The translations under genes and the position numbers were made by a program. Under the pieces are notes generated by a model. The model did not search any database, was not told the origin of the DNA, and saw nothing but the letters and a program-made list of their open reading frames with translations. Shown here one piece after another: positions 26,667-35,308 of a stretch of 64,000 nt of DNA; within the stretch, counting starts at the first letter, position 1; every line of letters begins with the position of its first letter. This DNA is from Flavobacterium paronense (lineage in GTDB: Bacteria; Bacteroidota; Bacteroidia; Flavobacteriales; Flavobacteriaceae), in contig NZ_JAUFQN010000019.1 in assembly GCF_030409795.1 (NCBI RefSeq), positions 682,001 to 746,000 of the forward strand, given 5' to 3'.

Positions 26667-27140
26667 TTACTGATGGTGATAAGGTTCATTTCTAAGAATT
26701 GTAAATCCACGATATAGCTGTTCAATAAAGAATAAGCGCACCATTTGATGTGAAAATGTCATTAGCGAAAGTGAAATTTTGCCTTGAGCTTTTTGGTAGA
26801 CTTCTTCGCTAAAACCATAAGGTCCGCCAATAACAAATACTAAAGTTTTTACACCAGAATTCATTTTCTTCTGCAAAAAATCTGAAAAATCAATACTGGA
26901 AAAAGCTGTTCCGTTTTCGTCTAATAGTATCAGTTGGTCAGTTGATGTAAGTTTGGACAAAATCAATTCACCTTCTTTTTCTTTTTGCTGATTTTCCGAA
27001 AGGTTTTTGACGTTTTTAATATCCTGAATAACTTCCAAATCAAACTTGATGTAAAAGGATAAGCGTTTTGTGTAATCATCAATTAATGATTGCAATGCTT
27101 TGTTATCGGTTTTGCCTATGGCTAAAAGTTTGATGTTCAT
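26667..27140 (-). CDS. rlmH: 23S rRNA (pseudouridine1915-N3)-methyltransferase RlmH
   Basis: SPOUT-class SAM-dependent methyltransferase acting on helix 69 of 23S rRNA. 157 residues, normal for the family. The C-terminal knot is clear: VFVIGGPYGFSEEV near residue 101 and SLSLMTFSHQMVRLFFIEQLYR, ending with the invariant EPYHH. It stands seven bp downstream of a small membrane-protein gene on the same strand. Confidence 0.96.
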   Translation of the reverse strand: MNIKLLAIGKTDNKALQSLIDDYTKRLSFYIKFDLEVIQDIKNVKNLSENQQKEKEGELILSKLTSTDQLILLDENGTAFSSIDFSDFLQKKMNSGVKTLVFVIGGPYGFSEEVYQKAQGKISLSLMTFSHQMVRLFFIEQLYRGFTILRNEPYHHQ

Positions 27141-27146
27141 AAAGTG

Positions 27147-27332
27147 TTATTGCGGCTTATTGCGAATTCTTTCAATAATTTCTTTAACCAACAATCCGAA
27201 TAAAATTCCCATTGCAAAAATTGCTAAAAACTGTATAGTTCTAATATTTTCATTTCCCTGAATTCTGCTAAAATTTCCAACTGAAAGTATAAATAATACT
27301 GCTAAAATAATTCTTCTTCTGTTTTGTTTCAT
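27147..27332 (-). CDS. Small membrane protein
   Basis: 61 residues with a basic N-terminus (KQNRRR) and two hydrophobic stretches (about 7-20 and 33-48). It sits between aroE and rlmH, 16 and 6 bp from them, on the same strand. The tight packing supports it as a real gene. No family recognised. Confidence 0.6.
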   Translation of the reverse strand: MKQNRRRIILAVLFILSVGNFSRIQGNENIRTIQFLAIFAMGILFGLLVKEIIERIRNKPQ

Positions 27333-27348
27333 GGTTTTATAGTTTTGA

Positions 27349-28089
27349 TTATTTATTCCAAATCTTCCAAGCTTTTTCTGCTTGAAGGACTAACATTTCA
27401 TGACCATTTTTGGTAATTGCGCCTTTTTTTTTAGCTTTTTTCAGAAACTGTGTTTCTTCTGGATTGTATATCAAATCGAAAGCAATATGCTTTTCAGTAA
27501 AGAAATTATATGGAATTGGAGGGAATCCTTTGGTGTTTGGAGCAGTGCCAACAGGCGTGCAATTAATTACAATTTGATAATTATCAAAAGTCGTCGCATT
27601 GATTCGGTTATAATCAATCATGCCTTCTTTTTCTTCACGAGTAACAAAAGTGTAAAGAATTCCGAGTTTGTCCAGCGCAAAAGAAATTGCTTTCGCTGCG
27701 CCTCCTGTACCGAGAATTAATGCTTTTTTATGATGTGGTTTTAGTAATGGTTTTAGTGATTTCATAAAACCATAATAATCGGAATTGTACCCTTTTAAAT
27801 TTCCTTTTTTGGTTACCCGAATAACATTTACAGCTCCAATTTGAGCTGCGTTTTTAGAAAGTTTATGTAGATATGGGATTACACTTTCTTTATATGGAAT
27901 GGTAACATTTAATCCTTTTAAATCTGGATTATTGGCTATAATATCTGGGAATTCTTCAATGGTTTGAATATCGAAATTCTCATAAGAGCAATCTACTAAG
28001 TTTCCTAAAGCGAATTTATCGGTAAAGTATTTCTTTGAAAAAGAATAGCTTATGTTTTTGCCGAGTAAACCAAATTGTCTTCTCGACAT
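27349..28089 (-). CDS. aroE: Shikimate dehydrogenase
   Basis: NADP-dependent reduction of 3-dehydroshikimate in aromatic amino acid synthesis. 246 residues, somewhat shorter than E. coli AroE (272). Seen: the substrate motif SYSFSKKYF near residue 15, NVTIPYKESV with the catalytic Lys near 66, the nucleotide loop LGTGGAAKAI near 125, and NCTPVGTAPN near 176. Its ATG overlaps the preceding TPR gene's stop by one base (TAATG), so the two are coupled. Confidence 0.95.
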   Translation of the reverse strand: MSRRQFGLLGKNISYSFSKKYFTDKFALGNLVDCSYENFDIQTIEEFPDIIANNPDLKGLNVTIPYKESVIPYLHKLSKNAAQIGAVNVIRVTKKGNLKGYNSDYYGFMKSLKPLLKPHHKKALILGTGGAAKAISFALDKLGILYTFVTREEKEGMIDYNRINATTFDNYQIVINCTPVGTAPNTKGFPPIPYNFFTEKHIAFDLIYNPEETQFLKKAKKKGAITKNGHEMLVLQAEKAWKIWNK

Positions 28090-29489
28090 TATTCTGGTTT
28101 TATATGTTTTGCAATATATTGTTGAACAGATTCTCTATCCCAAACTGTTGGAAACATTTCTTTCAAAATAGTTTGGTGTTTCGAATTGATTCGTAAACCG
28201 TTGCTCAAATGATAGTTTCCTTTTTCTTCTTCATTTAAAAGCATATGAAAACCTGCCATGCGATATTCTATCTCGTAATCATCCGGGAAGTATTCAGCCG
28301 CTTGAATTAAAGTTAAAATAGCATTATTGTATTCGCCCATTATTAACATGATGTCAACCCAAAATAACCAAGTATCTAACTGATAATCCCCAAATTCAAT
28401 GGATTTTCGATAACCAAATTCAGCTTCTTCAAATTGATCCATTGCTTTGTTAATCGTAGCAAAACGTTTCCAGTATAAACGATTTTGGTCATCAATAGCC
28501 AATGCTTTATTGACAAAATACAATGCTTTTTGATAATTTTTTTGACGAACATAAAAATCAGTAATCGCAATCCAGCCTTTATCTAATAATGGATCTTCGT
28601 GTACAGTTTTGTTGAAATATTTTAATGCTTGTACTTTATTACCCAGTTTTTCATAGCATTTACCTATGCGTAGCAAAGCATAAGATGTTGGATCATCTAA
28701 TTCAATAGTTTTGTTATAACTTTCGATAGCATCTTCATAGCGTTTCAATCGCTCTAAAGCTTTACCTTTTTCCATATAGGCGCCAACAAATTCTTCGTCT
28801 ACATAAGTAGCAAATTCAAAAGAACGCACTGCATTTTCATAATCTTTTACTCCATAATATAATCGCCCTGATTGATGCCAGGCAATTTCGCTGTATGGAT
28901 TTCTATCAATATACGTTTTAAGATATTCAATTGCTTCCAAGTTCTGATCTAAAAACTCGAAGCAATAAACTACGTTATAAAGAGCCGATTGATCTTCTAA
29001 ATCTTCTTCTAAACATTTGATGAAATTTTCTTTTGCCAATTCAAGATTATCCATAAAAAGATATTCCATACCAATTAAGTTATAAACATCAGCAAAATCT
29101 TCGGTATATTTCAATGCAGTTTTTAGGAATTCAACTGCTTTTTCATGGTCATCTCGTTTGGAATAAATATTGGCTTTTTGGATAAAAATTTCTTCGTTAG
29201 TTGGTTCAATGGCGTACAGTTCGTTTAGTAACTTTTCTGCTTGATCAAGTTTATCGTCATACACCAGCATTTCTACTTGAACGAGCTTTAAACCTGTAGA
29301 TTTTGGGTGTTGTTCCAGTCCTAATTTTAATGCTTTCTTCGCTAAAGTGGCTTTTCCCATATCGAGGTAATGTAGAATGATTTCCTCGAATTCCTCTGAG
29401 TCGAAAAATAGAACTTTGTTGGTTTTCAACATCGATTCAAATTTCGATAAGGATAAGTTGTAATCTTCTTCGTCGTGATCTAGGTGCAT
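28089..29489 (-). CDS. Tetratricopeptide repeat protein
   Basis: 466 residues, no signal peptide, so cytoplasmic. It consists of about ten TPR-like helix pairs, for example in the segments around 95-130, 145-180 and 200-265 (SGRLYYGVKDYENAVRSFEF; MEKGKALERLKRYEDAIESY). TPR arrays mediate protein contacts. It is coupled to aroE, an association I recall from other flavobacteria, but its partner is unknown. Confidence 0.9.
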   Translation of the reverse strand: MHLDHDEEDYNLSLSKFESMLKTNKVLFFDSEEFEEIILHYLDMGKATLAKKALKLGLEQHPKSTGLKLVQVEMLVYDDKLDQAEKLLNELYAIEPTNEEIFIQKANIYSKRDDHEKAVEFLKTALKYTEDFADVYNLIGMEYLFMDNLELAKENFIKCLEEDLEDQSALYNVVYCFEFLDQNLEAIEYLKTYIDRNPYSEIAWHQSGRLYYGVKDYENAVRSFEFATYVDEEFVGAYMEKGKALERLKRYEDAIESYNKTIELDDPTSYALLRIGKCYEKLGNKVQALKYFNKTVHEDPLLDKGWIAITDFYVRQKNYQKALYFVNKALAIDDQNRLYWKRFATINKAMDQFEEAEFGYRKSIEFGDYQLDTWLFWVDIMLIMGEYNNAILTLIQAAEYFPDDYEIEYRMAGFHMLLNEEEKGNYHLSNGLRINSKHQTILKEMFPTVWDRESVQQYIAKHIKPE

Positions 29490-29619
29490 AACAGTAGGTG
29501 TTAAAATTATCCTTAATAAAATTAGGGAAACAGCTTGCTTTTTTGGTGAGTTGCGATTATTGTTGTAAACAATTTAATTAACAATTTGATAATGACAATA
29601 TCAATTTCAAAATTCAATA

Positions 29620-30807
29620 TCAATTTTCATTTTGAATCTCATTCATAGCTTCAATAATGATGGCGCAACCTTCTCTAATTTCATCTTCAGATATTGTTAA
29701 TGGAGGCGTAATTCTGATGGCGCAACCTTCGAAAAGCAACCAAAATAATATTAATCCTTTTTCTTGACATTTGAAAATTATCTGGTTTGTTATCTCAGCC
29801 TCTTTTGTCATTGCTGCAAGCATCAATCCTTTTCCGCGTACCTCTTCTATCAAAGGATGTACCAAAAGTTCCCGAAACAACTTTTCTTTAGTTATTGATT
29901 GACTTGTGTAGTCTTTTTCGAGTATTTCTTCCAATGTTGCCAAACACGCTGCCGCTATGACAGGATGACCGCCAAATGTTGTAATGTGTCCTAACTTAGG
30001 ATCATGACTTAATAGATCCATGTATTTTGAGTTAGCAACAAAACCACCAACAGGCATACCGCCAGCCATTCCTTTTCCTATTATAATTACGTCAGGAACT
30101 ACATTGTAGTTTTCAAAACCGAACAATTTTCCGGTGCGACCAAATCCAGGTTGGATTTCGTCGAGAATTAATAAAGCACCGACTTCATCACAACGCTTTT
30201 TGATTTTGGCAAGAAAATCATTTTGTGGTTCAATAAAACCAGCACCGCCCTGAATGCTTTCGAGAATGATTCCGGCAGTTTTAGTTGTTATTTTTTGAAT
30301 GTCATCTTCGTTATTGAAAGTGATGAAATCAACATCTGGAATTAATGGTCGAAAGATTTGTTTGCGTTCTTCAAAACCCATCACACTCATAGAACCCATT
30401 GTGTTACCATGATAGGCATTGTGGCAAGATATCAATTGGCTTCTTCCGGTAACTCTGCGAACTAATTTTAATGCGCCTTCACAAGCTTCAGTTCCAGAAT
30501 TTACTAAATAGACTTTGTTTAAACTCGGAGGTAAATTTTTCACCAATAATTTGCAATAGGCAACCGCAGGATGTTGTGCATATTCTCCATAAACCATTAC
30601 GTGTGAATATTTATCCAATTGGTCTTTGATGGCCTGATTAACTCTTGGATGCTGATGCCCCAAACTTGCAGCGGAAACTCCGGCCACAAAATCTAAATAT
30701 TTTTTGTTATTTGTGTCGTAAATATAAGAGCCTATAGCATGTGAAACTTCCATGCCCAAAGCATAAGGTGAAGTTTGCGCCTGGTATTTAAGGAAATCCT
30801 CTTTCAT
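29620..30807 (-). CDS. Class III (PLP-dependent) aminotransferase
   Basis: 395 residues, fold type I, ornithine/acetylornithine aminotransferase-like family. Visible: NSGTEACEGALKLVRR near residue 103, the PLP Asp in LLILDEIQPGFGRTGKLF near 215, and the Schiff-base Lys in VIIIGKGMAGGMPVGG near 245. THFGGHPVIAAACLAT, typical of the family, also occurs (here written TTFGGHP). The substrate cannot be told from sequence. It is an isolated gene between the TPR gene and the OstA-like gene; no arginine or lysine genes adjoin. Confidence 0.87.
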   Translation of the reverse strand: MKEDFLKYQAQTSPYALGMEVSHAIGSYIYDTNNKKYLDFVAGVSAASLGHQHPRVNQAIKDQLDKYSHVMVYGEYAQHPAVAYCKLLVKNLPPSLNKVYLVNSGTEACEGALKLVRRVTGRSQLISCHNAYHGNTMGSMSVMGFEERKQIFRPLIPDVDFITFNNEDDIQKITTKTAGIILESIQGGAGFIEPQNDFLAKIKKRCDEVGALLILDEIQPGFGRTGKLFGFENYNVVPDVIIIGKGMAGGMPVGGFVANSKYMDLLSHDPKLGHITTFGGHPVIAAACLATLEEILEKDYTSQSITKEKLFRELLVHPLIEEVRGKGLMLAAMTKEAEITNQIIFKCQEKGLILFWLLFEGCAIRITPPLTISEDEIREGCAIIIEAMNEIQNEN

Positions 30808-30867
30808 GTCATTGCGAACTTGTAAAGCAATCTATTTGTTTTTTAATCTGAAAATTGCGACTGAATA

Positions 30868-32547
30868 CTACTTTACCATTGGTTTATCAACACTCTGTGC
30901 AGCCTTAGGCTTTGGGTTGGGGTTATTTTTGTCGTAGTCTAATGTTTCTTTGCTTGGTTCTATTGGCACATTTTCTTTTGCCATTTCAACCTTTTTATCT
31001 GCTTGGATTTTGGCATCGAGTTCGTTTTCTTCGGGTGGAAAAATATCGTCTTTCGATTTTATTCGTTCATCGGCACGCCAAATGAAACCCCTTAATTTCC
31101 TCGCGTTTTCGGGCAAATCCTTTTCTGGATAAATATCACCATCCGGATTTTTATATACAGTTATAGTCTCAATAGTGTTTTTGTCTAAAATCAAATTGAT
31201 TTTGCTTCCCAAACTTTTGTTGATGCCAATGAGTTCATGCTGGTCATTTCGAAGGTAATAAATGATTTCGGTATTTTTGATAATATCGACTTCGTTTAAT
31301 TTATTGTCTTTGAATTTACCGTAAAGGTTTTGGCCTTTCACTTGATTATAACCAATCCCAAGTGAATCTTTAGAAATAATAAAAGCATTATTCAGTACTT
31401 TAAGCGAATCAAGTTTTTCAGTATTATTATTCCCAATTAGATGCATGATGTCACCAGTCATTTGGTTTTCGTAATTCCAAAGTATCGGTCTGCCAATGAG
31501 TTTTGTTAAAGCTTTTTTCTGATCAGAATGTATCGAATCACATTTACCGCTCATATCGGTTTTATAAAAACGAACATTATTGAAAGCACGAATGATGCGT
31601 TCACCCGTTTTTCCTGTAATCAACATTTTTTTGCCGTGGATGTACATCGAATCTTTTTCTACTAAAGATATGGCAACAGCTCTTTTGGTAATCATCATCG
31701 AATCTTTTTCTGTTTTAAGATTGCGATAAATTTCTGCATAATGCCCTTTTATAATTCCTTTGTTAATTGAATCGGTAATTTTAACATTATTAGTTGCCGA
31801 AGCATATTCTCGGTTTCGGTCATAATACAAACTGTCACCTTCAATTCTGCGGTCTTTGTATTTGATGTAGGATTTTCGAAGAAAATAGGCAAAGTTTTTT
31901 TTGGTATCGTAAAAACCTTTTTCAGTATAAATAAAATTCTCTTTACTTGTTATAGTTGACGGTCCAAATAAATAGGAGTGCCCCGAGTTGGTATAATAAT
32001 CTAAATGATCAGACTTGATAACATACTTAGGATTGGTAATAGTTACCGTAGTCAAAAATCGAAATTTCTTTTCGTTAGCAAAATACCTTCCTGATTTACT
32101 TTTTAGAGTGTTTTCTTTGTTCTTAATTATGCCGTAAGAGTTGTAAAAAGCCTCCTGTGTGTTTCGATCAAAGTTGATAGTATCAGTTACCAAAGTCGAT
32201 TCTGGTGAACGCATTATTACGCTTCCTGTGGCAAATGCTTTTTTAACTTCTCCGTTGTATTCGGCGTATTTACTGTTTAGAAAAAGCGTGTCACCTTGCA
32301 CCATTTGGACTTCGCCAAACGCTTTGATATAATTTTCTTTTTGGAAAAAATAGGCTTTGTTGCAAGTGAAAATTACACCTTCGTGATTTACCCTAACATT
32401 TCCTGTAAGCAAAGCTGCATCTGGAAACAGCGCTTCATCTACATCAAAATGATCAGCATGTTCAACGACTATTTTGGATGATTTTTGCGCATTTATATTG
32501 GTCAATGTAAAAAGCAATAATCCAATGTAAAAAAGGAACTTTTTCAA
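30868..32547 (-). CDS. OstA/LptA-like outer-membrane assembly protein
   Basis: 559 residues with signal peptide (KKFLFYIGLLLFTLTNINAQ). The start codon is TTG; a stop lies shortly upstream and no ATG occurs before the mature domain. The N-terminal half repeats OstA-type beta strands (ALLTGNVRVNHEGVIFTCNKAYFF; AFGEVQMVQGDTLFLNSKYAEY), the jellyroll that in LptA and LptD carries lipopolysaccharide. The C-terminus is Lys/Pro-rich and likely disordered. A role in LPS transport is inferred from the fold only. It is 60 bp from the aminotransferase gene. Confidence 0.82.
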   Translation of the reverse strand: MKKFLFYIGLLLFTLTNINAQKSSKIVVEHADHFDVDEALFPDAALLTGNVRVNHEGVIFTCNKAYFFQKENYIKAFGEVQMVQGDTLFLNSKYAEYNGEVKKAFATGSVIMRSPESTLVTDTINFDRNTQEAFYNSYGIIKNKENTLKSKSGRYFANEKKFRFLTTVTITNPKYVIKSDHLDYYTNSGHSYLFGPSTITSKENFIYTEKGFYDTKKNFAYFLRKSYIKYKDRRIEGDSLYYDRNREYASATNNVKITDSINKGIIKGHYAEIYRNLKTEKDSMMITKRAVAISLVEKDSMYIHGKKMLITGKTGERIIRAFNNVRFYKTDMSGKCDSIHSDQKKALTKLIGRPILWNYENQMTGDIMHLIGNNNTEKLDSLKVLNNAFIISKDSLGIGYNQVKGQNLYGKFKDNKLNEVDIIKNTEIIYYLRNDQHELIGINKSLGSKINLILDKNTIETITVYKNPDGDIYPEKDLPENARKLRGFIWRADERIKSKDDIFPPEENELDAKIQADKKVEMAKENVPIEPSKETLDYDKNNPNPKPKAAQSVDKPMVK

Positions 32548-32676
32548 GAGTTTGAATTTTTGCCAAATTTATGAAATTAGAAACAATGAAAACGGTTATT
32601 AAGAATTATTTATGTTACATATATTTCTATATTTGTAGCTATGACTTATTGAACCTATTTTAAGTCTGAAGTAAGT

Positions 32677-34548
32677 ATGAAAACAAGTTTAACATTTGCC
32701 TTAATCCTTAGTTGTGTTATTGCTAATACAACTGTTGCCCAAAAGAAAAACACTATGAGTGCCAAACCCAAAGTAATAAATACGCCAAAGAAAGATGTAG
32801 TCTATCAAGTTTTTACCCGTTTGTTCGGAAATAAAAATACTACCAATAAGCCATGGGGAACCATTGAAGAAAACGGAGTAGGTAAGTTTAATGATTTTAC
32901 AGATAAAGCACTACAGGAAATAAAAAAACTTGGTGTGACTTATATTTGGTATACCGGAGTTCCGCATCATGATGTGATTCGAGATTATACCAAATACGGA
33001 ATTTCCAACGATGATCCCGATGTGGTGAAAGGTAGAGCAGGTTCACCTTATGCTGTCAAAGATTATTATAATGTCAATCCTGATTTAGCAGTTAATCCAG
33101 CCAAGAGATTAGAAGAATTTGAAGCCTTAATTGCCCGAACGCATAAGAATGGTTTGAAAGTGATTATTGATATAGTACCAAATCACATTGCCAGAAATTA
33201 TCATAGTTTGAGTAATCCGAAAGGCGTTACCGATTTTGGTGCCGAAGACAATACTTCGGTTGAATATGACCGAAATAATAACTTCTATTACATACCAGGA
33301 AAAGCTTTTGAAGTGCCAACTTCCGATACATACAAACCTTTAAACGGAGAAAGCAATCCGCAGATTGATGGCAAGTTTACTGAATTCCCGGCAAAATGGA
33401 CAGGCAACGGTTCTCGTCAGGCAAAACCAGATATCAATGATTGGTATGAAACCGTAAAAGTAAATTATGGTATCAAACCTGATGGTTCAAAAGATTTTCC
33501 AGAATTACCTGAAGGTTTTGATAAAAAAGACTGCAAAGCACATTATGTCTTTTGGAAAGATAAAGATGTACCAAGTTCCTGGAAAAAGTTCCGCGATATT
33601 GCATTGTACTGGACAGCAAAAGGTGTGGATGGTTTCCGTTATGATATGGCCGAAATGGTACCTTATGAGTTTTGGAGCTACATGAATTCTGCCATCAAGA
33701 TGAAGAATCCAAAAGCATTTTTATTGGCCGAAGTATATAATCCGAAAGAATACAGAAACTATATTAATCTCGGAAAAATGGATTATCTGTATGACAAAGT
33801 AGAAACCTATGACCATTTAAAAGCTGTAATACAAGGCAAAACGATGCCTGATGGATTGTCAGATATTCAAAAAAATATGACGGACATAGAACATCATATG
33901 TTACACTTTTTAGATAACCACGACGAACAGCGTTTGGCAAGTCCAGAATTTGCTGGAACTCCCGAAAAAGGAAAACCAATGATGGTCGTATCAGCAACGA
34001 TAAGTTCTTCGCCAACGATGATTTATTTCGGACAAGAAGTAGGCGAGGACGGAAAAGAAAACGGAGGTTTTGGAACCCATTCACGTACTTCCATTTTTGA
34101 TTATGTTGGAGTACCACATCACCAGCGATGGATGAATGAAGGTAAGTTTGACGGCGGACAATTATCAAAAAGTGAAGCCGATTTACGCGATTTCTACAAA
34201 CGCTTACTAAACTTCACTTTAAAAAGTGATGCTTTGATGGGGAAATTCAAAGAAATCCAAACTATTAATCGAAACGAAACCAAAATATATGGTCCAGGAA
34301 TCTATTCCTATGTTCGTTGGACAGCCAAAGAAAAACTGATTGTAGTAGCAAATTTTTCGTGGGTAACTACCAGCGATTTTGAATTAAAAGTACCCGAAGA
34401 TGTTATAAAAACTTGGGATCTTATTGACGGATTGTATACTGTCAAAGACCAACTTTACGGCAGTACCGCACAGTTAAAAGTAACCAATGGTAAAGGAACC
34501 ATACAGTTGAGTGTAAAACCAAGTGAGAGTTTTATTTTTAGCTTGTAG
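32677..34548 (+). CDS. Secreted GH13 family alpha-amylase-like enzyme
   Basis: 623 residues with a signal peptide (ending TTVAQ). The GH13 conserved regions are in order: IIDIVPNHIARN (region I, about 167), GVDGFRYDMAEM with the nucleophile Asp (region II, about 316), LLAEVYNPKE with the acid Glu (region III, about 348), and FLDNHDEQR (region IV, about 412). A C-terminal beta domain ends the protein. It acts on alpha-glucans, probably in the periplasm, since no T9SS tail is present. No SusC/SusD partners adjoin, so it is not in a typical utilisation locus. A terminator follows; TATATTTG at 32628-32635 may be its -7 box. Confidence 0.93.
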   Translation: MKTSLTFALILSCVIANTTVAQKKNTMSAKPKVINTPKKDVVYQVFTRLFGNKNTTNKPWGTIEENGVGKFNDFTDKALQEIKKLGVTYIWYTGVPHHDVIRDYTKYGISNDDPDVVKGRAGSPYAVKDYYNVNPDLAVNPAKRLEEFEALIARTHKNGLKVIIDIVPNHIARNYHSLSNPKGVTDFGAEDNTSVEYDRNNNFYYIPGKAFEVPTSDTYKPLNGESNPQIDGKFTEFPAKWTGNGSRQAKPDINDWYETVKVNYGIKPDGSKDFPELPEGFDKKDCKAHYVFWKDKDVPSSWKKFRDIALYWTAKGVDGFRYDMAEMVPYEFWSYMNSAIKMKNPKAFLLAEVYNPKEYRNYINLGKMDYLYDKVETYDHLKAVIQGKTMPDGLSDIQKNMTDIEHHMLHFLDNHDEQRLASPEFAGTPEKGKPMMVVSATISSSPTMIYFGQEVGEDGKENGGFGTHSRTSIFDYVGVPHHQRWMNEGKFDGGQLSKSEADLRDFYKRLLNFTLKSDALMGKFKEIQTINRNETKIYGPGIYSYVRWTAKEKLIVVANFSWVTTSDFELKVPEDVIKTWDLIDGLYTVKDQLYGSTAQLKVTNGKGTIQLSVKPSESFIFSL

Positions 34549-34553
34549 CATCT

Positions 34554-34570
34554 GGCACCTGTCAGGTGTC
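34554..34570. repeat. Short dyad CACCTG-T-CAGGTG
   Basis: A 13-bp palindrome CACCTGTCAGGTG, extended by two weaker pairs, starts six bases after the amylase stop. The same CCTGTCAGG core forms a far longer hairpin at 61876-61916, so this is probably a truncated copy of a dispersed element. Confidence 0.6.
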
Positions 34571-34571
34571 G

Positions 34572-34613
34572 AAAAAAACCTTTTTCGCGAATTTTCGTAA
34601 GAAAGGTTTTTTT
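34572..34613 (+). terminator. Terminator of the amylase gene
   Basis: AAAAAAACCTTT pairs with AAAGGTTTTTTT around an 18-nt loop that can itself pair (TTCG/CGTAA region), ending in a T run. It can work in either direction but lies just after the amylase stop. Confidence 0.75.
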
Positions 34614-34711
34614 GTTTGAAAATATACCAAAGAAAATTTTGAAAAGCACAGATTAGAAATTTCACTATAGACAGTTATCAATAGTATTTTTTGCTCTTAA
34701 TTTTTTCAACT

Positions 34712-34909
34712 TTATTCTTTTTGATTAAAATAAGCAACACCCATCCAGATTAAGCCCAGACCAATTCCTAAAGTAGCTGCAAGCTGAAGAGTGTCAAATA
34801 TAAATCCTAAAACCAACGAGATAATTACACAGCAAAAAAATACACTAAGTGCCTTTAAAAAACCACTTTTCTTAATTTCCTTTAAAAACTTACTTTTTAA
34901 TGTTTCCAT
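34712..34909 (-). CDS. Small membrane protein
   Basis: 65 residues: a basic amphipathic N-terminus (KSKFLKEIKKSG), then two hydrophobic segments (about 19-38 and 43-60). It lies downstream of array B and a terminator, reading away from purA. The arrangement of array, then small membrane protein, mirrors that at 18193-18613, though the proteins are not clearly related. Function unknown. Confidence 0.6.
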   Translation of the reverse strand: METLKSKFLKEIKKSGFLKALSVFFCCVIISLVLGFIFDTLQLAATLGIGLGLIWMGVAYFNQKE

Positions 34910-35024
34910 ATTTTCTATGATTATATATTTAAATTAGCCTTTAACTAGTCAATAAACATAACTTAAGTCATTCTTATTCAGACTTATTTCTGTAGCTAAT
35001 ATAGGAAAAAAACATTCTCAAAAT

Positions 35025-35057
35025 AAAAAACCCTAACATTAACTGAAAGGGTTTTTT
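35025..35057 (-). terminator. Hairpin terminator between purA/array B and the small gene
   Basis: AAAAAACCCT pairs with AGGGTTTTTT (10 bp, 13-nt loop), with T-rich flanks in both directions. Leftward transcripts from purA would pass through array B and stop here. Confidence 0.8.
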
Positions 35058-35070
35058 ATTTGTGAACTCA

Positions 35071-35280
35071 CAATTTAGTTTTGCTTACTAGTTTCTTTGT
35101 TTTGCTTGAACCCAATTAAGTTTGGTTTAAGTGTTATTTAGTTTTGCTTGAACCTAATTAAGTTTGGTTTAAACTGAATTTAGTTTAGTTCGAACCCAAT
35201 AAAGTTTTGTTTGAACCCAATTAAGTTTGGTTTAAACTGAATTTAGTTTTGCTTAAGCCTAATTAAGTTTGGTTTAAACG
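35071..35280 (+). repeat. Intergenic array B, exact 21-bp period
   Basis: This fills most of the 399-bp gap at 34910-35308, the only gap over 300 bp in the window. About ten units occur. Five from 35156 to 35260 are exactly 21 bp, alternating AATTAAGTTTGGTTTAAAC and AATTTAGTTT(T/A)G types. Units at 35156 and 35219 are identical. Seven exact TAnnTTTG matches fall on the plus strand (for example 35159-35166, 35222-35229, 35244-35251). The rest of the gap holds the terminator at 35025-35057. No open frame or known RNA is seen. Confidence 0.85.
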
Positions 35281-35308
35281 TTTATGATTTATTAGTCTAG
35301 GGAAGTGA

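Noticed and set aside
32677-34548. Polysaccharide utilisation locus around the GH13 enzyme
   Set aside because: No SusC/SusD pair, regulator or other carbohydrate enzymes adjoin; the gene is alone between terminators.
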